Source: Silvibacterium acidisoli (GTDB taxonomy: Bacteria; Acidobacteriota; Terriglobia; Terriglobales; Acidobacteriaceae). Taken from it: a DNA stretch of 64,000 nucleotides. The stretch is from the NCBI GenBank assembly GCA_022870745.1, contig CP085323.1, forward strand, positions 3,472,001 to 3,536,000, given 5' to 3'. The notes beneath the pieces were generated by a model. It saw only the letters and a program-made list of their open reading frames with translations, did not search any database and was not told where the DNA came from. The translations under genes were made by a program, and so were the position numbers. The stretch's first letter is position 1. Each line of letters opens with the position of its first letter. Shown piece after piece: positions 7,595 through 14,896 of this stretch.

Positions 7595-9109
7595 TCAGCT
7601 TATCCGGTTATCCGCTACATGGTAATGCGGGTCTTCGAGTACATTCACCTCGATCACCCCGCGTGCCTTCTCAAGCAGTTGCTGGCAGTCCACACTCAGG
7701 TGACGCAGGTGCAGCCGTTTGCCCATCCGTGCGTAGCGCTCCGCCAGCGCGTCGATCGCCTCCAGTGCCGAGTGGTCCATCACCTTCGCATGGAGAAACT
7801 CGACGACCACATCTTCCGGATCGTCGGCCGGAGTAAACAGCGTTCGAAACTGCGCGGAAGACGCAAAGAACAGGCTTCCGCGCAATTCGTAGATCTTCCA
7901 TCCGTCCGCGCCTGTCTTCGTAGTTGCGGTGATCTGCTTCGCGTGCTCCCATGCAAAGACCAGGGCGGCAATCAACACCCCAAGAATCACCGCCCGCGCA
8001 AGATCGGTGAAGACCGTGACCAGCGTCACCGCGACAATAACAAATGCATCCGCGCGGGGAATCCTGCCCAGTACGCGCAGGCTCGCCCATTCAAACGTCT
8101 TCTCCGAAACAACAAACATCAGGCCGACGAGCGCGGCAATCGGAATCCGCTCGATCAGCGGCGCTCCGAACAGGATGAAGCTCAGCAGGCATAATCCAGC
8201 CACGATGCCCGACAGCCTGCGCCGTGCCCCTGCCGTCACGTTGATCATCGTCTGCCCAATCATCGCGCAGCCGCCCATCGCGCCAAAGAAGCCCGAAGTG
8301 ATATTTGCAGCACCCTGCGCAAGGCATTCGCGATTGGGGCGCCCACGAGTGTCGGTAATCTCGTCGACAAGGTTCAGCGTAAGCAGAGTTTCGATCAGGC
8401 CGACACCCGCGAGAATGAACGCATATGGCAGAACGATCTTAAGGGTCTCAAGATTCCACGGCACCGCGGGAATATGAAACCTGGGCAATCCACCGTGGAT
8501 TGACGCCAGGTTGCCGACCGTCTTCGTATGCAGGCCGGTAAAGATCGTAAACAAGGCTACTGCCACAATAGCCGCGAGCGAGGAGGGAATCGCCGTTGTC
8601 AGCTTCGGCAGCGCGTAGATAATCACCATCGTGACCGCGATCAGCGCCAGCATGATAAGCAGCGGAGAGCCCGTCATCCAATGGCCATCTGACTTCAAAT
8701 GACCAAGCTGCGCGCGGAAGATCACGATCGCAAGACCATTCACAAAGCCCAACATCACCGGATGCGGCACCATGCGAATGAACTTGCCCAGTTTGAGCAG
8801 GCCAAATACAAGCTGCAGTACACCCGCCAGCACAATTGCCGCGAACAGATACTCCACGCCATGCGTTGTCACCAGCGCGACCATCACCACCGCCGTCGAT
8901 CCGGTTGCGCCGGAGATCATCCCCGGACGCCCGCCAAACGCCGCCGTGATCAGGCACATAATGAAGGCGGCATACAAGCCCACCAGCGGATTTACATGCG
9001 CGACAAACGCAAATGCAATCGCCTCAGGCACAAGCGCAAGGGCGACCGTAAGTCCCGACAGCAGGTTCGTCTTGATTTCAGGTACAGTCATTCGTGGCGA
9101 TTCAGGCAC
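7595..9109 (-). CDS. SulP-family anion permease with C-terminal STAS domain
   Basis: The 504-residue protein has about 10-12 hydrophobic segments, starting with the SulP-like NLLSGLTVALALVPEAIAFA. Other family features include GLYAAFI, the GATGSTAVV segment, and HPVMLGFVNGLAIVI. A cytoplasmic STAS domain follows from about residue 410 (VVVEFLHAKVMDHSALEAID). SulP proteins move sulfate, bicarbonate or other anions, and the substrate cannot be told here. The GTG start at 9109 has AGGAAA just upstream; an ATG six codons later has none. It is divergent from an XRE-cupin regulator, with a palindrome between them that probably controls it. Confidence 0.9.
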   Translation of the reverse strand: MPESPRMTVPEIKTNLLSGLTVALALVPEAIAFAFVAHVNPLVGLYAAFIMCLITAAFGGRPGMISGATGSTAVVMVALVTTHGVEYLFAAIVLAGVLQLVFGLLKLGKFIRMVPHPVMLGFVNGLAIVIFRAQLGHLKSDGHWMTGSPLLIMLALIAVTMVIIYALPKLTTAIPSSLAAIVAVALFTIFTGLHTKTVGNLASIHGGLPRFHIPAVPWNLETLKIVLPYAFILAGVGLIETLLTLNLVDEITDTRGRPNRECLAQGAANITSGFFGAMGGCAMIGQTMINVTAGARRRLSGIVAGLCLLSFILFGAPLIERIPIAALVGLMFVVSEKTFEWASLRVLGRIPRADAFVIVAVTLVTVFTDLARAVILGVLIAALVFAWEHAKQITATTKTGADGWKIYELRGSLFFASSAQFRTLFTPADDPEDVVVEFLHAKVMDHSALEAIDALAERYARMGKRLHLRHLSVDCQQLLEKARGVIEVNVLEDPHYHVADNRIS

Positions 9110-9190
9110 GGAAATTTCCTCAGCGCTTTGTGCATAACAAAGCCGGATGAAGTAAAAATTGCAAAGGACGGACCAATCGAAAAATTGGCG

Positions 9191-9215
9191 ATGTGTTCAG
9201 TATAGATGAACACAT
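9191..9215. promoter_or_regulatory. Perfect palindrome, candidate operator of the XRE-cupin regulator
   Basis: The sequence atgtgttca-N7-tgaacacat has two perfect 9-bp arms. It lies 18 bp before the regulator's ATG and 81 bp before the sulP start, inside the divergent promoter region. Such a site suits a dimeric helix-turn-helix protein. That the neighbouring regulator binds it is inference from position. Confidence 0.6.
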
Positions 9216-9233
9216 GCGATCTATGAAAACGGC

Positions 9234-9839
9234 ATGCCAGTAAAGAAAAAGTCCAAAGACGCGCCCGCACGTCATCTCGGCGAAGCCCTAAGGGAGAAGC
9301 GCGAGAGCCTCGGTATTTCACTGCGCACGTTGGCTGCTCGCCTGGATTTTTCTCCCAGCTTCATCTCGCAGGTCGAGAACGGACTGGCGTCTCCATCCAT
9401 CGGATCGCTCGAAAAGATTGCCGGTGCCCTCGAGATGAGCCTCGCCGAACTCTTTCGGCCCAGCGGCTCGCACACGAAGTCGGGAATCGTCCGCTCCAGC
9501 GAACGTCCGGCCATTCGCAGTGAATGGTCGCAGGCTGAGATCGAAAGCCTGCTCTCACGCCACGACGTTCAACTCGAGCCGATGCTCGTAAAACTCGCGC
9601 CTGGCGGCAGCAGTGGCAAGCATCCCCACGCCTCGGCGCGTGAGCAGTTCGCCTACATCGTTGCCGGAGCCGTTACCCTCACGCTCGATGGCGTAGACCA
9701 GGTCCTTAAAAAAGGAGACGCCGTTTCCATTCCGGCTGCTGCGGCTGTTCGCTGGCAGAATCATGCCCGGTCAGCGACGCAGATTCTCATTGTGTCGCAG
9801 GCGGTAAAGATCTTCCCGTCAGGAAAAAACTCAAAGTAG
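9234..9839 (+). CDS. XRE-family transcriptional regulator with cupin sensor domain
   Basis: Residues 15-72 form a lambda-repressor-like helix-turn-helix (LGISLRTLAARLDFSPSFIS). Residues about 115-195 form a cupin barrel (GGSSGKHPHASAREQFAYIV, GDAVSIPAAA) that would bind a small ligand or metal. The 201-residue length is normal for XRE-cupin regulators. The Shine-Dalgarno is weak. The gene is divergent from a SulP permease and probably controls it and itself through the palindrome at 9191-9215. It converges with the MarR gene, separated by 13 bp. Confidence 0.88.
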   Translation: MPVKKKSKDAPARHLGEALREKRESLGISLRTLAARLDFSPSFISQVENGLASPSIGSLEKIAGALEMSLAELFRPSGSHTKSGIVRSSERPAIRSEWSQAEIESLLSRHDVQLEPMLVKLAPGGSSGKHPHASAREQFAYIVAGAVTLTLDGVDQVLKKGDAVSIPAAAAVRWQNHARSATQILIVSQAVKIFPSGKNSK

Positions 9840-9852
9840 TCAAACGAAGCGG

Positions 9853-10335
9853 CTAGTCTTCGCAGGCATCCTCAACACGCAGCAGCGCCTTCAGCAGGTC
9901 GCCGCCCGGTCCGCCGGTTTCACCGAACAGGCGGCTTTGCACGTCGATTACAACGGGCAGCGCCGCTCGCAGCGAGCGCAGTCCTGCGGCGGTCAACACA
10001 ATATGCTTGGCTCGCGGATCGGCAGGGCTACGCGTCCGTTGAATCAGTCCCTTGGCGTCAAGACTCTTGAGCATCAGTGAAACCTGCATCGCATGGATCT
10101 CTCCAGCACGCGCTATTTCAGCTTGCGTAACCGGCTCACCGCTTCGTCCAAGCCACCCCGCCATCGCAAGAGTGGTGAATTGCAGATGCGTCAGGTCCAG
10201 AGGCTCAAGCGCGCGATCGATCTCACGAATATAGCGATGCAGCACCCGCCACAGCACAAAGCCGACAGCTTTTTCCGGTGCGCCAAGAGAGACCGTCTGG
10301 AAGATCTCGTTGAGAGCGCTTGTCCTGTTCTTCAT
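9853..10335 (-). CDS. MarR-family transcriptional regulator
   Basis: From the ATG at 10335 the protein has 160 residues with a MarR winged helix: GFVLWRVLHRYIREIDRAL (dimer helix), QAEIARAGEIHAMQVSLMLK (recognition helix) and the wing with RSPADPRAKHIVLT. The frame stays open upstream to 10488, but the added 51 residues are not MarR-like, and AGGATC supports 10335. It is divergent from a Pht5-like binding protein, so it probably controls that gene, perhaps in response to an aromatic acid (inference). Confidence 0.88.
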   Translation of the reverse strand: MKNRTSALNEIFQTVSLGAPEKAVGFVLWRVLHRYIREIDRALEPLDLTHLQFTTLAMAGWLGRSGEPVTQAEIARAGEIHAMQVSLMLKSLDAKGLIQRTRSPADPRAKHIVLTAAGLRSLRAALPVVIDVQSRLFGETGGPGGDLLKALLRVEDACED

Positions 10336-10391
10336 GCAATTGATCCTAGACGGCTTGGCGTACGAGTACGAAAGAATCTGCCCTTCAATAA

Positions 10392-10403
10392 TAAATACAT
10401 TTA
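10392..10403. promoter_or_regulatory. Short AT-rich palindrome, possible MarR site
   Basis: The sequence taaatacattta has 5-bp arms around 2 nt and lies in the AT-rich divergent promoter between the MarR gene and the binding-protein gene. MarR proteins usually bind short AT-rich palindromes in such places. The match is short, so this is only a suggestion. Confidence 0.25.
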
Positions 10404-10469
10404 CTATTTGCCCAGTCCGCGCATCAGATAAAGAGAACGTCATTCTCAAGCATCTGGACCCCAGGAGAT

Positions 10470-11474
10470 ATGGCAATGAACAATTCAAAATTGAAAATCG
10501 GTTTCGGCGATTACGATCGCACTCGCAATCTCGCCGACGGCTCCATCAAAATCGAAGGTGTTGAAGCCTCCTTTAAGAGCTACCGCATCGTAACCGAAGT
10601 CTTTGAGGCCATGGTCCGCGATCGAGCTTTCGACATCGCAGAGTTAGGACTGTCGTACTTCCTGCGCACCATGGATTTCGACGACCCGCCGTTCCTCGCC
10701 CTGCCGGTTCCGCTCGTCCGCTGCTTTCGCCACTCCGCGATCTATGTCAACGTGAACAGCGGCATCCGCAAGCCCGAAGATCTGGCAGGTAAGACCATCG
10801 GCGAGTTTGCCATGTATGGGCACGACGCCGGCGTCTGGCCAAAGGGCATCCTGGCAGACGATTTCGGAGTCACTCCCGATCAGTGCCGCTGGATCATCGG
10901 TAGCCTCGACTGGCCGATGAAACCGGTAGACTTCGTGCCGCAGCCGCATCCGGCCAATGTGGACGTGACCTTCGCTCCCCAGGGCACCGATCTTGGCAAA
11001 ATGCTGGAAGAGGGAAAGATCGACGCACTTATAGCAGCGGATGTGCCGAAGTGTTATCTCGACAAGTCGCCCAAAGTCGCGCGGTTATTCGCCGATCACG
11101 AAGCCACGGAGCGCGAATATTTCCAGCGTACCGGTATCTTTCCCATCATGCACCTGGTCGCGGTCCGCCGGGAACTCGCCATGCAGCCGGAACTCATGCA
11201 GGCTGTCTACAAAGGCTTCTGCGAAGCCAAGGACGCAATACGGCAACAGCAGATTAAGGGAATGGTCTTTAACAACATGGCGACAATGGTGCCATGGCTT
11301 AGCAGGTTGCTCGACGAAAACATTTCCCTGATGGGCGAGGACTGGTGGCCGTACGGTCTTGAAGCGAACCGGAAGACCATCGACACTTTCCTCCGCTATC
11401 ACTTCGAGCAGGGCCTCTCGAAGCGGCATCTCACCTGCGAAGAGATCTTCGCCCCAGGCATCATGCACACCTGA
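10470..11474 (+). CDS. Pht5 / 4,5-dihydroxyphthalate decarboxylase-like protein
   Basis: The 334-residue protein has the periplasmic-binding-protein-like fold of the Pht5 group: LKIGFGDYDRTRNLADG at the start, FDIAELGLSYFL near 55-65, the RKPEDLAGKTIGEFAMYG segment near 100-117, and EGKIDALIAADVP. There is no signal peptide, which fits a cytoplasmic decarboxylase better than a transporter. The ATG at 10470 has AGGAG very close; the in-frame ATG at 10476 has better spacing. It is divergent from a MarR gene. The substrate is unknown; an aromatic acid is plausible from the family. Confidence 0.75.
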   Translation: MAMNNSKLKIGFGDYDRTRNLADGSIKIEGVEASFKSYRIVTEVFEAMVRDRAFDIAELGLSYFLRTMDFDDPPFLALPVPLVRCFRHSAIYVNVNSGIRKPEDLAGKTIGEFAMYGHDAGVWPKGILADDFGVTPDQCRWIIGSLDWPMKPVDFVPQPHPANVDVTFAPQGTDLGKMLEEGKIDALIAADVPKCYLDKSPKVARLFADHEATEREYFQRTGIFPIMHLVAVRRELAMQPELMQAVYKGFCEAKDAIRQQQIKGMVFNNMATMVPWLSRLLDENISLMGEDWWPYGLEANRKTIDTFLRYHFEQGLSKRHLTCEEIFAPGIMHT

Positions 11475-11504
11475 GGGCATATCGTTCACTGATACCCTGA
11501 AATC

Positions 11505-12239
11505 ATGATCGCCCACCAGGCCGAAGCCCTCGTTCTGCGCACCTGGCCTGTGCAGGAGGCCGATCAGATAGTCTCGCTCTTTACCCGCGACCAGGGCAAG
11601 CTCAAAGGCATGGCCAAATCGGCGGCGAGGTCCCGCCGCCGATTTGGCGGAGCACTTGAGCCCATGACCCACGTCGTCGCCCATTACGTCGAGAAGCCAC
11701 GGCAGGAGCTTGTCCGCCTCGACTCCTGCGAGATCCTCAGCTCACCGCTCTCCCAGCCAGTCGACTACCGCCGCGCCGCCGCGCTCGCCTTCTATGCAGA
11801 AGTGCTTGAAGAGACCCTGCCGGATCATGACCCGCAGGACTCCGTTTTTCGCCTGGCGCTGACGGTTCTCGAACACACCCGCACTGACTCCATCTGGCTA
11901 CCCGTAACTTACTTCGCGTTGTGGATGATCCGCCTCATGGGCTGGATGCCGGACATAGAACGCTGCACCCTATGCGGACGACCCTTCGGCAATGAATCCG
12001 CCTGGTTTCTCGCCGGCTCCGATGGGCTCGTCTGCGGCGACCACAGCCATCCCGCCAGCCGCGCCCTGTCTCCTCAGTCTCTCGCCATCGCAGGGCGTTT
12101 CTTCCGCACCCCCATCGCCGGGCTGGTCTCCGAAGACTGGCCGCCGAATCGAGCTGCCGACCTGCGCCGCTTCGCCTTCCAGTCGCTCGAACGGCATCTC
12201 GAAAGAAAGCTACGCTCCACCCAGGCGCTGAAAGCATAG
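11505..12239 (+). CDS. recO: DNA repair protein RecO
   Basis: RecO helps RecR load RecA at single-strand gaps. The 244-residue protein shows the N-terminal OB-fold (AEALVLRTWPVQEADQIVSL), the basic loop KGMAKSAARSRRRFGG, the conserved LEPMTHV stretch, and a C-terminal zinc-ribbon region with CTLCGRPF near 149-156, whose second Cys pair is incomplete (one C in DGLVCGDH). Length is normal. The basic loop is encoded by a perfect inverted repeat. It starts 30 bp after the Pht5-like gene but probably has separate functions. Confidence 0.93.
   Translation: MIAHQAEALVLRTWPVQEADQIVSLFTRDQGKLKGMAKSAARSRRRFGGALEPMTHVVAHYVEKPRQELVRLDSCEILSSPLSQPVDYRRAAALAFYAEVLEETLPDHDPQDSVFRLALTVLEHTRTDSIWLPVTYFALWMIRLMGWMPDIERCTLCGRPFGNESAWFLAGSDGLVCGDHSHPASRALSPQSLAIAGRFFRTPIAGLVSEDWPPNRAADLRRFAFQSLERHLERKLRSTQALKA
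11614..11649. repeat. Perfect 15-bp inverted repeat inside recO
   Basis: The arms gccaaatcggcggcg (11614-11628) and cgccgccgatttggc (11635-11649) are exact complements with a 6-nt loop. The repeat lies fully within the coding sequence, over the codons for the conserved basic loop. Confidence 0.8.
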
Positions 12240-12257
12240 GTTGGTCAGACACAGCTG

Positions 12258-12698
12258 CTAGCTCCTAAACCGCCGCACACTGTAAGCAATCGGCAAACCC
12301 ATGACCACCATATGCACACTGAGCCCCATCAGCAGGTCATGCAGTGTATATGGACCACGCGCATGCAGAGCCGACAGCGGAAGCACAACTAGGTTCATGA
12401 CCTCTTCCACGATGGCGCCATAGATCAACCCGCAGATCAGCGGATACTCCACAAGAAAACGCAGCCTCCGGCTCGCGGCGTAATAAACGCCGGCGAAGCT
12501 TAATGCGATGAAATAGTGCAGCAGTACACCCAGGGCATAAGTCCACGCCCCGCCATGGAAGGCTCGCTGGCCGATAAGTCCTCCGGCAATCGAAAGAGGG
12601 ATATCCCATCCGAAGAGCAGGCAGGCCTGGGTCAGGTCGAGCGTTCCGGCAATGGCACCTCCAATGGCAATTGCCATCGGAAAATGGTATTTCGTCAT
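12258..12698 (-). CDS. Small integral membrane protein (four TM), YagU-like
   Basis: The 146-residue protein from the ATG at 12698 (MTKYHFPMAIAIGG) has four hydrophobic segments at about 6-28, 44-66, 78-103 and 118-138. It resembles the YagU/DUF1440 type of small membrane proteins, but I am not certain. The GAGGA upstream supports this start over the open frame to 12746. It converges with recO and is divergent from the CadC-like regulator. No function can be given. Confidence 0.65.
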   Translation of the reverse strand: MTKYHFPMAIAIGGAIAGTLDLTQACLLFGWDIPLSIAGGLIGQRAFHGGAWTYALGVLLHYFIALSFAGVYYAASRRLRFLVEYPLICGLIYGAIVEEVMNLVVLPLSALHARGPYTLHDLLMGLSVHMVVMGLPIAYSVRRFRS

Positions 12699-12845
12699 CC
12701 GTAGAGTCCTCGCTTTCAAGCCGAACCCTATCCCGGAGTCAGCCAAAACCGCCCTGAAACACCCTGAATCGTTCTGAAATCCACATTCCGTCCATCTCCA
12801 GACGCTTGTTTCCGGGCATTCTGGTACAAACAGAAGGTCACTCCC

Positions 12846-13697
12846 ATGGAAACCGAACCCCAGAAGCGTATTTGCATTGGCGAGTGGATCGTCGATTCCG
12901 GCACTGGAACCATCAGCCGAAACGGGGAGTCGACCCGGCTCGAAGTACGCACCATGCGCCTGCTTCTGGCGCTCGCCGCGCGCCCCGGGGAAATCGTCAG
13001 CAGCGAAGATCTGTTGGCCGATGCGTGGTCGGGTGTAACCGTCTCACAGGATTCCGTCTACCAGGCTATTGCTTCGCTCCGCCGCCTGCTTGGAGACGAT
13101 CCCAAACAACCGGCCTACATCGTGACGGTACCCCGCCTCGGCTACCGGTTGATCGCGCCGGTAACCGCTCCGAGACAGGAAACGCCGCCCGCTGCATTAC
13201 CCCGCCATCGCCGCCGCGACCTGGCTATCGCCGCCATGGCTGCGTCGCTGATCCTGGTTCTGGGCGGCCTCTTCTTTTATCCACGCATTTTCAGCGCCCA
13301 CCGGCACCAGTCCGCCGCCATCGCCGTGCTGCCGTTCCTCGATCTCACGGCGGGCATGCAGGAAGAAGAATTTGCTGACGGCATGACCGAGGAGCTGATC
13401 GACGACCTTAGTAAGCTGCACGGCCTTCATGTCTCGGCGCCGACTGCCGTCTTTTATTACAAGGACAAGCAGCTTCCCTTGGCCGACATGGCCAGGTCGC
13501 TGGATGTGGCGTACGTGGTAGACGGGAGCGTTCGGAAGTCGGGAGATCGCGTCCGCATCGCCGTCCGGCTGGTACGCGCCCACACCGGTACAGTTCTGTG
13601 GGCCGGCACCTACGATCGTCCCTTCCACGATCGCATCCAGGTTCAGGACGAGATCGCTGCAAAGGTAGCGCAGGCTCTCGGCCAGACCTCGCTTTAA
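12846..13697 (+). CDS. CadC-like winged-helix regulator with membrane anchor and TolB/FlgO-like domain
   Basis: The 283-residue protein has three parts. An OmpR/PhoB-type winged helix spans about 10-105 (VRTMRLLLALAARPGEIVS; QAIASLRRLLGDD; YIVTVPRLGYRL). A membrane segment lies at 125-147. An FlgO/TolB N-terminal-like domain spans 158-283 (IAVLPFLDLTAG; ADGMTEELIDDLSKL; YVVDGSVRKSGDRVRIAVRL). Such proteins bind DNA while anchored in the membrane. Related proteins usually continue into TPR repeats, but this one stops after the FlgO-like domain. Targets are unknown. Confidence 0.85.
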   Translation: METEPQKRICIGEWIVDSGTGTISRNGESTRLEVRTMRLLLALAARPGEIVSSEDLLADAWSGVTVSQDSVYQAIASLRRLLGDDPKQPAYIVTVPRLGYRLIAPVTAPRQETPPAALPRHRRRDLAIAAMAASLILVLGGLFFYPRIFSAHRHQSAAIAVLPFLDLTAGMQEEEFADGMTEELIDDLSKLHGLHVSAPTAVFYYKDKQLPLADMARSLDVAYVVDGSVRKSGDRVRIAVRLVRAHTGTVLWAGTYDRPFHDRIQVQDEIAAKVAQALGQTSL

Positions 13698-13766
13698 CCG
13701 TCCGTAAAGGTCATCGTCCGCCCCGCACGTGTAAAATTCCCAGTAACGATTCTTACGGAAGTTCAA

Positions 13767-14801
13767 GTGCCAGCGACGATTACAACCGCGAAGACCTCTG
13801 CCCCATCCGAGCCGCTCACTTTCCAGCAACTGCTGTTCCGCCTGCAGAGTTTCTGGGCCGAGCGGGGATGTGTGCTCCAGCAGCCCTATGACATTGAAGT
13901 CGGAGCCGGCACCATGTCGCCCGACACCTTTCTGCGCGTCCTTGGCCCAAAGCCGATCAACATCGCCTATGCGCAGCCCTCGCGCCGTCCAGCCGACGGC
14001 CGTTATGGTGAGAACCCGAACCGGCTTTACAAGCACACCCAGCTCCAGGTCATCCTCAAGCCGCCGCCGTCCGACATTCAGGAGGTCTACCTCGCCTCTC
14101 TCGAAGCGGTGGGCATCGACCTCTCCGAGCACGACATCAAGTTTGAGGAAGACAACTGGGAGTCACCGACCCTCGGTGCATGGGGAATCGGCTGGCAGGT
14201 GATGCTCGACGGCCTCGAAGTCACACAGTTCACCTACTTCCAGCAGTGCGGTGGCATCGACCTCGATCCTATTTCGGGAGAGATCACCTACGGACTCGAG
14301 CGCCTCGCCGCCTTCCTGCAGGATGTCGATTCCATCTACGACATCGTCTGGGCTCGCGATCCGAGGACAGGAAAGGCGATCACCTATGGCGAGGTTCGCC
14401 TGCAGGAAGAGCTTCAGCTTTCCGTCTACAACTTCGAAGCTGCTGAGGTCGCCAACCTCTGGGAACACCTGCGGCTTTATGAAGCCGAATGCCAGGCGCT
14501 GATCACCAGCTACAACGACAGCTTCTCTCCAAAGCAGGAAAAGAAGGCAGAGCGCCAGGAGAAGATCCACGACCGCCTGGTCCACGACGGAGAAGAGCAG
14601 CCGGAGGAAAACATCAAGCTCCAGCAGAAGCGCTTCCCGGTGCTCGGAGCCTACGACCTCTGCCTGAAGTGCTCGCACCTCTTCAACCTGCTCGATGCCC
14701 GAGGTGCAATCTCGGTAACGGAGCGCGTCGGCGTCATCGCCCGAATTCGCACCCTGGCTGTCGGCATCGCGAAAGCCTACGCTTCACAACAGGCGGATTG
14801 A
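13767..14801 (+). CDS. glyQ: Glycyl-tRNA synthetase alpha subunit
   Basis: With GlyS, this subunit forms the alpha2beta2 enzyme that charges tRNA-Gly; the alpha chain holds the catalytic site. The class II core is clear: [73 protein letters not shown] and [13 protein letters not shown]. The start is GTG with GGAAG upstream. At 344 residues it is about 40 longer than usual; the extra part is a charged helical insert at about 249-287 ([18 protein letters not shown]). glyS follows 95 bp downstream. Confidence 0.96.
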   Translation: MPATITTAKTSAPSEPLTFQQLLFRLQSFWAERGCVLQQPYDIEVGAGTMSPDTFLRVLGPKPINIAYAQPSRRPADGRYGENPNRLYKHTQLQVILKPPPSDIQEVYLASLEAVGIDLSEHDIKFEEDNWESPTLGAWGIGWQVMLDGLEVTQFTYFQQCGGIDLDPISGEITYGLERLAAFLQDVDSIYDIVWARDPRTGKAITYGEVRLQEELQLSVYNFEAAEVANLWEHLRLYEAECQALITSYNDSFSPKQEKKAERQEKIHDRLVHDGEEQPEENIKLQQKRFPVLGAYDLCLKCSHLFNLLDARGAISVTERVGVIARIRTLAVGIAKAYASQQAD

Positions 14802-14815
14802 GAAACAACAGTTAG

Positions 14816-14870
14816 GGCAGTGCTTTAGCACTGCCATGAAAACATAGCAAGATAAGGGGCTTTAGCCCCT
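14816..14870. repeat. Two small hairpin repeats with TTTA loops
   Basis: ggcagtgc-ttta-gcactgcc (14816-14835) and aggggc-ttta-gcccct (14855-14870) share the same TTTA loop and lie between glyQ and glyS. Neither has a T-run. They look like short dispersed palindromes; attenuation within the operon is possible but unsupported. Confidence 0.55.
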
Positions 14871-14896
14871 GAGGTTACCCACCTCGCTGGATTGAA

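Noticed and set aside
14816-14870. Terminators between glyQ and glyS
   Set aside because: The stems are short and lack T-runs, and the two genes are expected to be cotranscribed.
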